Assembly (NCBI GenBank): GCA_004802705.1
Contig: SGPL01000666.1
Coordinates: forward strand, 1-16,277
Reading direction: 5' to 3'
Source: Bondarzewia mesenterica
Lineage: Eukaryota > Basidiomycota > Agaricomycetes > Russulales > Bondarzewiaceae
Length of the DNA stretch: 16,277 nt
Part shown: in pieces, positions 1-9,083 of the stretch
Layout of the letters: the number at the start of each line of letters is the position of its first letter
How positions within the stretch are numbered: the first letter of the stretch is position 1
Notes under the pieces: generated by a model
The model's input: the letters and a program-made list of their open reading frames with translations, nothing else
Database searches by the model: none
Told to the model about the DNA's origin: nothing
Made by a program: the position numbers and the translations under genes

Positions 1-99
1 ATATCCGGTTGACTGTCACGGTGGCGTTTGTTTACAAATGTTTTGTGCCAGCCGTCCTGGAGAGGTTGGCGGGTCGAATTAGGAAGTTGGGTGCAGGAA

Positions 100-106
100 T
101 ATAAAA
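100..106 (+). promoter_or_regulatory. TATA box of the left-edge gene remnant
   Basis: TATAAAA lies in the context GAATATAAAAGG, about 120 bp before the ATG at 222. The stretch between them is pyrimidine-rich, as in many basidiomycete leaders. Spacing and motif fit a plus-strand core promoter. Its relevance depends on whether the 222 start is real. Confidence 0.4.
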
Positions 107-221
107 GGAAATTGTCTTAGTCATATACATTCGGTCATACAGTATCGTACTCATTTCTACTTTGTTTCTACTCATTTCCTCGCTCGCCCTGCCCTAGCAC
201 TCCGCCCCCTCTCCAGGACGG

Positions 222-558
222 ATGGGAAGGAGCCTGCCAGTGGGCCCCATATTGAACGAAGACCACAAGAAGGACAACTACACGCTTCTTCAAGTCAGCC
301 TTTAGCATGAGCATGAGCAGCAACGCTTCTGATCGATCTTATCCTTTTAAGATGAGTGTCCCATTCAGGTGTTTTTTTTTCCACCTGTTCGCGGAGGAAA
401 CGGGTACGCGCTCACCCCCACTTCAGGTTATCGTGCCAGTGCTTGGCGCTTATGCATTGAAGATGAATTTGTGCACATATTCATGGGCCCTCTCATTTAT
501 ACTATCCTACAAAACCGGCATTGTGATGCACCGTCAAAACATTCGATTTGATTCCTGA
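222..558 (+). CDS. Possible 5' gene remnant, unrecognised protein
   Basis: An ATG at 222 opens a 24-codon exon (222-293) that begins MGRSLPVGPILNEDHKKD and ends in LLQ. A GT donor at 294 and the acceptor CTTCAG at 421-426 would join it in phase to VIVPVLGAYAL, a hydrophobic stretch that reads like the start of a first membrane helix. That frame closes with TGA at 556-558, giving only about 67 residues. The start of a fungal membrane protein followed by early loss of homology suggests a truncated copy, perhaps cut off where the neighbouring SDR gene ends 48 bp away on the opposite strand. The family is not recognised. A chance ORF is a real alternative. Without splicing the ATG reads only 27 codons. 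Confidence 0.27.
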
Positions 559-605
559 CACGCACTCCAACTTGCGTTTGAATTCTTGCCTGGACCATTT
601 CAGGT

Positions 606-2022
606 CTACCACTTCTCGTGCGCGGGTCGAACTGCAGGCAAGTCAGTTTCAACAAACCTCAGATGTTGGATGATGAGAAGGAACGTACGATCGAGCTCCC
701 ACGTCCACGCGGACCTGTCCTGCTCGGTGAGATACTGGTAGGCCTGGGAGAAAAGGAAAGTCAGGTACGGTGTCTCAAAATCTACGGGCAGCGACGCCAA
801 GGTTTTCGTCACACCCTCTTACCTTGGCAATGCTATCGGGCTCGAGCCTGACGTCCGGGTTGTTGACCCACGCCTCGCCCCGCGCGCGCGACCTGTCGGT
901 TACAATGCCTGAGTATCGAATGCGGCACGCATATAAGTTTTCATGTTTTTATTTTCCCGGCCGAGATAATTCGTTGAGCGTCACGCAATGAAAAAGTCCA
1001 AAAGATTGGCTTACCGCCATCGATTATCACCTATGCTCGACAATAAATCAGTGGACCTTCGTCATCCAATCGTGTGTTGCCCGATACCCAAATAAAAAAC
1101 GTACATGGGCGACCTGGAAACATGAAGCGAAAGTCAGCCATTGGGGTAATGCTACTGATCAAGTGGGAAGGGGAAAGTGGACATAGACATAGAGAAACAC
1201 GCACATGAATGTTCTCCTTCCCAAACTCCTTTGACAAACTCTGCGCTAGCGCCCGGAGGCCAAACTTCCCGTCGCGAACGCGGACGTCGTCACGTTGCCG
1301 CGCAACGACGCTGTCGCACCCGTGAACAGCAACGTTCCGCGTTTGCCTTTCTCGTCTACTTCGAGGCCCTTGAAGCCGAGGATGGCCTCGCGCGCAAACG
1401 CAAACGCGGCAGTAACGTTCGTGTCGAGGCTCTCGCGCACCTCAGCTTCGGTAACCTCAAGGAATGGCTTCCAGATGCCGAAGGCAGCGTTGTAGAGCGC
1501 GCCGCGGATTTCGGACGGCCAGTGTGCGCGGATGGCGCTGAAGGCATTGCGAATTTCTTGAGGCGTATAGGATGCGATCGGAAACGCTGCAGCCTGCAGT
1601 GACATTATTTGTGGCACAAATGAGCATATCACCGGTCGAAAGGATCCAACATTGTTGCAATTAATAAAAGCGCCTTCGTGAATCATCCCTCTTCTTAGTA
1701 GAATGAGGACATGGACGAACCTCGCCGCCGGATGTGTTCAACTCATTCGTGAGTGCATTCAAGTTATCGGCACCCCGGGCGATCAGGGCTACGCGGTAAC
1801 CTGCTTTAGAGAAAAGGCGACTGGAATGCACATTTTGTTCCGCCGTAGTCAGTCTTCCGCCAACGTGGAGTAATCCAGCATGAGGGGCCTACGCAGTTGC
1901 GCCTCCGGTCCCTGAAAAGGCAGAGTCCTCTCGTTAACTTCGCGGACCGGAGCAAAAGATAATGTGGTCGTACCGGTAGCATTGCCCACACCCGCGACGA
2001 CGAAAATGGGACGCAAAGCCAT
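606..2022 (-). CDS. Short-chain dehydrogenase/reductase with a one-base frameshift
   Basis: A classical-size SDR, about 249 aa once the shift is ignored, probably a cytosolic NAD(P)-dependent oxidoreductase of unknown substrate. Nine exons run on the minus strand: 2022-1974, 1911-1893, 1820-1721, 1593-1205, 1113-1105, 1030-1015, 908-823, 743-689 and 631-606. The N-terminus FVVAGVGNATGTGGATAR gives the Rossmann cofactor loop once exons 1-3 are joined. LYNAAFG follows at the SDR NNAG position, then S-AFATGKFGLRAL at the YxxxK position with Phe for Tyr, then VAHVIIDGG and a C-terminus ending LRPAHEKW. In exon 4 one base is missing near 1265-1267, in the codon of the catalytic-site lysine; unspliced reading stops shortly after. 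Everything downstream keeps the SDR frame across five more exons. It is either a recent pseudogene or a base-calling error. A TATA box at 2095-2102 supports the start. Confidence 0.85.
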
Positions 2023-2094
2023 TTGGACTTACAAAATGTATTCGAAATAAAGTGGCCGGAAAGGTTCAGGAGGAGAACTCCATGACAAGCCTGC

Positions 2095-2102
2095 TTTATA
2101 TA
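2095..2102 (-). promoter_or_regulatory. TATA box of the SDR gene
   Basis: The minus strand reads TATATAAA, a perfect consensus, 73 bp upstream of the SDR ATG at 2022. This places transcription start near 2065-2070 and a leader of about 45 nt. The 79-codon open frame that overlaps it (2268-2029, minus) is therefore probably not a protein. Confidence 0.6.
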
Positions 2103-2452
2103 CTCTGAGGTGTTTGCATAGATTCGCGAGGACGTAGTCGACTTGCGTCATCCGCTCGCGGAAGGAGTGCACAGTAAGAGCAAAGTCTCTGTAAGGAGCT
2201 CGGACTCGGCGCTGCGGCTTAGTGACTCTTAGTGAGCATCTGACTACTGTAGATCCATTTGATTCCATTTACAAAAAAACCCCATTCAACATTGCATGCT
2301 CATTTCTTTGATATGTCACGAGTCGACAAAGTTATGTACCCTTTGTGTACCCTATATAATCAACTCAAAGTTACATCGCCTGAGCTACATTTCTAGCGGA
2401 GTCGGCCAACGAAATCACGCTTCACGAGAACGTTTTACGACCATAGCGGGTG

Positions 2453-2649
2453 ATCCGCTGTCCGCAGGGGGTCATCCGTCCGGATTTTTTGGTCCTGTCC
2501 GCGGTCACAAGCCGACCTCATCCGGATATTTGTCCAAATTTAGCATTCTCCGGCGCCGAAAGTCATCCGGATACCCGATTCAGAAGTGTATCCGCTGTCC
2601 AACCGGCCCCATCGCCCATCAGGATCGGAGTCACCCTGTCCGAGGTCAC
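2453..2649 (+). repeat. Diverged direct duplication of about 57-60 bp
   Basis: The block 2453-2508 begins ATCCGCTGTCC and ends CCTGTCCGCGGTCACA. The block 2590-2649 begins ATCCGCTGTCC and ends CCTGTCCGAGGTCACA. The ends match closely and the middles only loosely. Between them TCATCCG recurs at 2472, 2518 and 2563, about 45 bp apart, the last two as TCATCCGGAT. This looks like an old local duplication in non-coding DNA, directly left of the MITE. No protein is evident across it. Confidence 0.5.
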
Positions 2650-2675
2650 ACCCCTATGGTCGGAAACCTACATTA

Positions 2676-2763
2676 CAGGGTGTTGCATAATAACGTGCAG
2701 GTTCGCGTTCAAAAAATTTGTTTGGTTGTGTTGTGTCCAGGGAGAATTTGTGACAGCTTGTCA
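2676..2763 (+). repeat. Left terminal inverted repeat of the MITE
   Basis: This arm pairs with 2942-3027. The first 51 bases match the right arm exactly. Beyond that there are scattered substitutions and a net 2-nt length difference, ending at TTGTCA. Confidence 0.88.
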
Positions 2764-2941
2764 TCGCCTACGTATTTTCGTCCACCCGCTCCGAGTCCCT
2801 CAGTCCCTTTTTCCTCAGTTTCCTGTCGCAAAATTCAGTAGTCTTGAACCTTCAACCTCTTTGCTTCATTTATATGTGTTCTTGAAGCTCAATAGAGATG
2901 AGAGAAGCCATTGTAACAGACAATCATCCCTGGGATAGATG

Positions 2942-3027
2942 TGACAGAGTCACAAATTCTGCCCAGATACAACACGACCAAACAAATTTTTTGAACGCGA
3001 ACCTGCACGTTATTATGCAACACCCTG
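2942..3027 (-). repeat. Right terminal inverted repeat of the MITE
   Basis: The reverse complement of this arm matches 2676-2763. It ends in CACCCTG directly before the TA at 3028-3029. Confidence 0.88.
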
Positions 3028-3029
3028 TA

Positions 3030-3875
3030 AATCCAATGTCTTCAAAATTCAGAACTCGCAATTCTCTCCTGTGCTCACAGGTTCCAACTCAACTCAAAGT
3101 ACATCTTGTTCTCGATTACCTGCGGCCGTTATCTACTAGTCTATGCGTATCTTATGCTCTGAGGGCTTGAAAATTCGTGGTGATGCTCGCGCGCCTAGAC
3201 TCGTTCTTCGCGTATAGCGGCATTGTCGACCTCCTTGATATGCGTTACACGACGTCGATATGGCAGAACTCAAAGTATCCTACTCTTGTGCATACCCACT
3301 GACATATCTGCTAGTCCGGCTTCGGGCCGCGTCGAACGTTTGCGCGAGAGAGGATCTCACTCGTGCCGGTTGGCACACCCTCACCGTTCATCGAATTGCT
3401 TTCAGATTTGTACATTCACGTACCTCAGGCTTCCAGCAGGCTAGCTTTGGTGACCGTTTATGCAAATGATGACAAGACACACCCTGGAAATATATCTTGG
3501 GAATGTCTTTTTCTCGTTTGCTCTGTACTTCTGTGCCATTCAAGTGCTCTTACGAAAACGGACACCTCCGCTTTGGGAATTTGCGAACCTGCATGTCCCC
3601 GTGAGGAAGTCAATGGGTTGTTTGGTTATAAACACGTCCAACGACAGGCAAAGTAAACTTCTCATCCCACACTCCCAACTCCAGAACGCGCTGGACGCGT
3701 CTGAACGCTATCACGCAGGACCGTTTCCCCCCTTCTTCCCCCGCTCAACGTCCTCAGGCCCGGGAGTAACGAAGCTAGTGCTACACGCTGACACCAACAC
3801 GTGAGGTCGCCCGTGCGTACCTGTACTACACTAATAGACCATCCATCACGGACAGTTCTTGAAGCACGCTTGGCT
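3030..3875. other. Intergenic stretch between the MITE and the GH5 promoter
   Basis: Several overlapping short open frames exist on the plus strand between 3223 and 3804. None shows a recognisable domain, a good splice pattern or consistent codon use. I see only upstream DNA of the glucanase gene here. Confidence 0.5.
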
Positions 3876-3882
3876 TATATAT
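3876..3882 (+). promoter_or_regulatory. TATA box of the GH5 gene
   Basis: TATATAT in the context GGCTTATATATCGC lies 99 bp upstream of the ATG at 3981. It is followed by a pyrimidine-rich leader that includes CTTACGTTTTCTCTTTCTTC just before the start codon. Position and context fit a core promoter. Confidence 0.55.
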
Positions 3883-3980
3883 CGCAGACGCGTTCTGCTA
3901 CGGTCACGGTCGTTCTCACCTCGCTTCAGGCTCAGTTGCTCTTACGTTTTCTCTTTCTTCGACTCCTGCGCCCGCTCGAG

Positions 3981-6282
3981 ATGAAGCATCTCATTCTTTC
4001 GAGTTTGGTATCTATGTTCGCGACTATGCAGTGCGTTGTCGCAGGGAACACACCGAAAAAATATGGTGTGAACTTGGGCTCGTGGTATGTCGGCATTTTG
4101 ATGCCAGCATTCATCACTTAGTGACTGGAATGCGACTTCAATAGGCTCGTGTTAGAGCCTTGGATGTTGCCTGCTGGTGAGTCGAGTCTCTGACCGTTCG
4201 CATGCTCATGCCGACTTCAGTGCTGCACTATGAAGAGTGGGAGGCCATGGGCGGTGAAATGTGTGCCGAATGCTCGCAGTGCGCAATGTCTGAGTTGTGA
4301 GTTCATATTCTGGACTGACTTCATGTTTCGTGTATCTAATACTTCTCAGTACGTTCACTCAGAAATATCCTGACACGGCAGATCAGGCCTTTGCAAAGCA
4401 CTGGTAAGGTTTTCACGAGGGTTTGAAGGCTGCCCACCCAATACTGGTGCTAATGAGATATCCAGGTCGACGTGGTTCACGCAAGATGATGTCAATCAAT
4501 TACAGGATGCTGGAATAAACACAGTCAGGGTGCCTGTAAGTCGCCATAAGACTCACTCATGCCTTGTTTGCCTTCTTGACTTGGTCATTAGCTCGGATAC
4601 TGGATCGTTGAAGCGCTGGTCGATCGTGAAACTGAATTCTACCCTCGCGGCGGTATAAAGTTTTTGGTACGCTTGGCCAATTCTTGTCAATTGTTAGACG
4701 ATGACAGATGGTTGTTTGGGTTGTAGTCAAATGGTGTAAAAATGCTCAGAGATGCCAATATGCGCGTTATACTCGATCATCATGCGCTACCTGGCGTGCA
4801 GACCGCCAATCAGATGTTCACTGGACAGTATGTGGCCGCTATCGTTCTTCGACTTCGTTTGTTTACTCTTCTTCTTAGCTGCACGTCTGACGTTCAATTT
4901 TATGTGCGTAATCGTCAATATTTCACAATCAAGTACGGTCTGGAAAGCTGAGAAAAATACATTATTCTTAGACAGACTATAATTACGGCCGAGCTCTCAC
5001 CTGGACGGCCGTGATGACCGCGCTCACGCACCTGCATGCCAACTTTGCTAGCATCTTTGCCATAGAGGCTGTCAATGAGCCCATCATGGACGCATCCCAA
5101 ACTCCCGGTTACGGTGACTGTATGCGCCTCCCTGATATCTTACAAATTTCAAAAATACACTGACTTCATCGATAGTCCAAAAAAACTTCGTCAAGACTGT
5201 CCGCGCAATAGAACTTCTCTTAGGCATCCCCTTGCCAAATCATTCACTTCCTTCCGCGTTGCGATCGATGAGCCTCACTGCTTCCCTTCCACTTGCCGCT
5301 CAATCCGACAAGTCTGGGATCTTCAACGACGAGGTAATGCAGGCCGTCGAAAACGCGCTACCCATTCTGCTTGGCATAGGACAAGATCTTGGACTTGAAG
5401 ATGTATTGGACGTTGCGAAGGCTAAGGGTCGCGGGGGGCTGTGGGAGCCGTTAACGACGAAGTCAGTACATTCGGTGACGTTTATGGAGGGGACAAGAGT
5501 TCTGACACTTTTTCCTCGGCAGCTTCATGGACGTGAATTGGCAGTACAACGACCCGCCCAACCCGGCTGATGCGGCGATTGGACCGCAGGCGTACGACAA
5601 CCATTTGTACTACAAGTGTGTATCAGTGCTCTCTTGTTTCGCTTTGCATCTTATTTGGCGTTTTGTGGCACGCAGCTTTGGGGTGATTCCTTATTAATGT
5701 AAACTCGGGGAAGCATACATTTACATATTCTTCTTCTTTGCGCGTAGGGCGTTGCCGATCCCAACCCGGACGCGTATATGACAAGCATCTGCAGTAGGCC
5801 TTCCTTTCCCTTGTCGAATTATCTACCGATCCTGATCATTGCCTCCTTACCTCATAGATCTTCAACGTGTACAGAATGATGCTGCCGTCGGCGACTCGCC
5901 ACTCTGGTTTGGCGAATGGGCATTACCGACCCAATTCAACGCCACGGACAAGTTCTTGCATATGTGGGCAGATGCGCAAAAGTTGGCGTATAGTCAAGGT
6001 GCGGGTTGGCTGGTGAGTATATGATTTTCCCCCTGATACCTCGTGTGCATGTTGATGCATATATCTGCAGTACTGGAACTTCGACGTCGAGAGATCAGAG
6101 TTGGCAGGAGATCTCGCTCGGCAAGTGGTGGGTGCTTATTCTCAACTCGAGTCGGGTCTGCGACTGACTGAAACTGCAGGTCGTACCTGGAGGGTTTGAG
6201 ACGTGGTTACCTAACACAAGATCCATCGAAGGTGCACGATCCAAATGTCTGCGATCCATACGTCGACACAACCACACGCTAG
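3981..6282 (+). CDS. Secreted GH5 glucanase (exo-beta-1,3 or beta-1,6 type)
   Basis: A glycoside hydrolase family 5 enzyme of about 474 aa, expected to cleave beta-glucan outside the cell or in the wall. Sixteen exons sum to 1425 nt: 3981-4084, 4145-4176, 4221-4296, 4350-4403, 4466-4535, 4592-4666, 4727-4827, 4879-4903, 4972-5119, 5176-5461, 5523-5615, 5676-5682, 5748-5793, 5858-6012, 6071-6120 and 6180-6282. A signal peptide (MKHLILSSLVSMFATMQCVVAG) precedes YGVNLGSWLVLEPW. Family motifs follow in order: NTVRVPLGYW, ILDHHALPG (around 152-160), IEAVNEP with acid/base Glu215, and WFGEWALP with nucleophile Glu392, then YWNFDVE. The C-terminus reads DPNVCDPYV. Exon 12 is only 7 nt and the last intron is GC-AG. 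The opening motif fits fungal exo-beta-1,3-glucanases, but other features resemble fungal GH5 beta-1,6-glucanases, so the linkage is uncertain. A TATA box lies 99 bp upstream. Confidence 0.92.
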
Positions 6283-6688
6283 CCCTCGTTGAAGACGCGT
6301 CCTATGATACCCTCTTCGTCACATTTTCCGAATTCTCTCTTTTTTCCTTGGCGAGTGAATTGAAGTAACGATCCTTACCACCTAAATACGATCTTTTGTA
6401 CTTCCCCATCCTATCTTTTCATTCCAAGTACAATCATTCAATTGTCCTGCTCAAAACCTGTGTCTGGCGCCAACCCAGAGGACCCTGATAGGTGATGGTT
6501 TTGAGTTGCATCGCGTCCTTCCCATAGACTGGTGTTCGAGTCTAGGCAAATACTTCCCACGGGTTTACATTCTTACGAAGTGCTCCGGAATCCGGACAAC
6601 ACCACTCTCAGACTCCTCATCGTTTGTACCACCACCTGTTGTGTTTTTAGCGACTTGACCTTGATAGCGACGAGGGTCGCTGCTCACG
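6283..6688. other. Intergenic stretch between the GH5 and YTP1-like genes
   Basis: About 400 bp holding the 3' end of the glucanase transcript and the promoter and leader of the next gene. A 6-bp perfect hairpin (TAGACT / AGTCTA, 6525-6544) is present. No TATA box, gene or RNA gene is visible. Confidence 0.5.
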
Positions 6689-8754
6689 ATGTTCCGTATA
6701 CCCCTTCTTTTGAGTCTTGCGCTCGCGGCTTCGGCCCACAAGCATCACAATGAGCTCTCAGAGGAGGCGAGGAACGCTCCTGTCGATGCTATCCTCTGGA
6801 TCCATATCTTCATTCAAGCTGCCGTGTGGGGAATTCTCTTTCCTATAGGCATGGTACTAGGCATCACTCGCAGTCGATGGCACGTCCCACTGCAGGTGCG
6901 TGCAACTCCCGATCTTCTATCTTTGCGCGTCGGAATCTCATGCAGAGCGCAGAGCGCAGGGTACTTACTCACCGTAGGCGGGTATATCCTGGGGCACGCT
7001 CATAAGGGACGTCAGTTTCTGCCTTCGGCACATGAAACATTCGGCACCATTCTCTTCCTCCCCATCATCGCCCAGCTCGCGCTTGGTATCTACCTCAAAC
7101 TGCACATCCACGAGCGCACGCTCCGACCTTGGGCCGTTCGCGCGCACGGCGTCGTAGGCAAGGCGTATCCAATATTTGCATGGGTGCAGATGCTGTTTGG
7201 TGCGATCGCGTTCGGGGGGTATTGCCGTGGTGATAATCTCGGGCAGTGTTTGGCGCATTATATCATGGTGAGTTGTTGGAGCTTGCCATTGTCAGGGTCG
7301 AGACTAATAGGGAGGGTGTTTGTAGGGTGGTGGGTTTATTTCTTATGGGATAATCATGGCCATTTTGTTGCTCGTTGGGGAGATGTGGGTGAGAAGGAGC
7401 GGACGCAGTCCCGAGTGGTGGGATTCATGGGTCATTTTGCTTTGGGTAAGTCGATCGCGCTCTGAATATCGCAATGTGCTTATTGCATGCGCTCTTATAG
7501 GGTATTGGTGAGCATCTAATGATAGAGTTATATATCTGGCACAACTGACGCGGCATTCTAGTGAATACCTTCACGGAACATAGGGGATTAGTGTGGTCGG
7601 TCAAGGACATGCAGCATACGTGGGTATCGATCACTGTTTCGCTGTCAGGCACTGATCCTACTTTTGCTGCAGAATTTTGGGGATATTGTGTGAGTACTTG
7701 AATAGATTTATCCGCGTTGAAGCTCATTTTCTTCGTGAACAGGGTGGTGCGGAGGAATCCTGGGCGTCTTCCTCGCTCGCAATAATCAGGTTCGTAGTTT
7801 ATCGTCTGATGATTTCAATGTGACTGCCTGACCTTCCATGCTCAGCGTACTGTCATTCCTTCCGTAATGTACGCGTCTATCACCTTAGCATGTCCCTCAT
7901 GGCATTACAATTCTGACACATCCTATCTCGTCTCAGCATCATTCTGACCGGTTTCGCAATGTCCGACCACCAGCAAGCACTGATGATCTCCACGCGCGTC
8001 CACGCTATCTTTGGATACACACTGATGCTCGCAGGTCTTACGCGTATCGTTGAGGTATGCTTCATCGCTCCGAAATTCCTGCCGGTAGAGCATGTCGAGG
8101 GCGTCGAGGACGACCAAAGCGAGCACACGCTCGCAGATGGGAAGGAGGAAGTTCAGCCCAAGGGAGGGGCATTTAGACATCTGCCGCCTTTCGTGAGTTC
8201 TTCGAATAATGATTTTTGTCGGGGAAAATGTGCTGATTAGGACCGACGGGTATCAGCTGCTTGTTGCCGCCGGGTAAGTAATGGGTAACTTAGGGTTGGC
8301 GAGGAGAAAAGCTCATGTGTCACCTCGTACATAGTGTGCTCTTCATGTCCGGGACAGACGAGGAACTCAAGTTCGTGAATGACAATGGGATGGACCATGT
8401 CACCTACGTGCTCATCATGTACAGGTACGAACCATCTCGTTCTTAACATCTCACCTTTCATTTCCCATGGCTGATATCCCACTTCCGCTCAACAGCATCG
8501 CCTTCCTCATATACGCGCACGTCCTCTTCCTCATCAACCTCTACTCGACATCGGGTCGCAACGCCCCGGACGCGAGCGTACGCGTCAAAGACGGAGGCGC
8601 GATCGAGCTTGTGAGTCCTGCCGGCAATTGGTATTCGCGGCTGTCAAATGGGCATCCGGGTCGAAGTCAGGCGCGAGGCACTATGGAGGATCCAACGAGC
8701 GCGAGTGCGTTGATGCAGACACATGTGATCGGGGACGAGGAGGAGGATGACTAG
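6689..8754 (+). CDS. YTP1-like multi-pass membrane protein
   Basis: A membrane protein of about 471 aa resembling fungal YTP1-type proteins (an N-terminal DUF2427-like part followed by the Ytp1 part). Its function is not well defined in this family. Twelve exons sum to 1416 nt: 6689-6895, 6953-7267, 7326-7445, 7501-7507, 7562-7619, 7673-7689, 7743-7789, 7846-7868, 7937-8192, 8257-8273, 8335-8424 and 8496-8754. A signal peptide ([20 protein letters not shown]) precedes several helices. Motifs include [52 protein letters not shown] and MQHTILGILWWCGG, then a C-terminal membrane pair ([28 protein letters not shown]) and an acidic tail ending GDEEEDD. Exon 4 is 7 nt and exons 6 and 10 are 17 nt. 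Intron 1 (57 nt) is in frame and stop-free, so its retention would add 19 residues. Confidence 0.9.
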
Positions 8755-9083
8755 CGGTGGTTGTCGCATATACATAGGCTGTTAGGCTGTTAAATAAGGT
8801 TAGTCTTTCGTTCCTGGGCATCATCGAACGCGTTGACACAGAATTTTTTAGGTGGCCATTGCATGTTTTGCGTCGACAGGGTTTCATTGTACTCGGACTG
8901 TGTCACAGACTCAAACTCGCTGGACACATAAAAATTGTCTGTCTAGGGCTCATGTTCCAGAGCCTGTTCACGTAGGGCCGTGATGTCTTTGTGTTTATGT
9001 ATAATACCTCGTATAATCATTCGAAGCCTCGTCGACAATGACATCTAGAATCTACTATGTACGTGCTGCCACTTTCACCCTTT

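Larger units (their letters stand above)
2676..3027. mobile_element. Tc1/mariner-type MITE, 352 bp, complete
   Basis: The element starts CAGGGTGTTGCATAATAACG and ends with the exact reverse complement of that sequence. The inverted repeats extend about 88 bp on the left and 86 bp on the right with few mismatches. TA dinucleotides flank both ends (2674-2675 and 3028-3029), the target-site duplication of the Tc1/mariner superfamily. The roughly 178-bp interior has no transposase-like frame, so it is a non-autonomous element. The high similarity of the two arms suggests a fairly recent insertion. It lies between the divergent SDR and GH5 genes. Confidence 0.88.

Noticed and set aside
1177..1602. 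141-codon plus-strand open frame opposite SDR exon 4
   Set aside because: It is the antisense shadow of the SDR coding sequence. The minus strand gives the recognisable Rossmann-type motifs.
2029..2268. 79-codon minus-strand open frame upstream of the SDR
   Set aside because: It overlaps the TATA box at 2095-2102 and the expected transcription start, has no recognisable domain and ends just before the SDR start codon.
3476..3492. ACACACCCTGGAAAT, resembling the MITE end
   Set aside because: Only the CACCCTG core matches, with no TA next to it and no partner arm. It is too short to call a second element.
6525..6544. tRNA-like T-arm containing GTTCGAGTC
   Set aside because: The 6-bp hairpin has an 8-nt loop, and no acceptor stem, D-arm or anticodon arm can be drawn around it. 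Other GTTCGA hits in the window also lack a cloverleaf.
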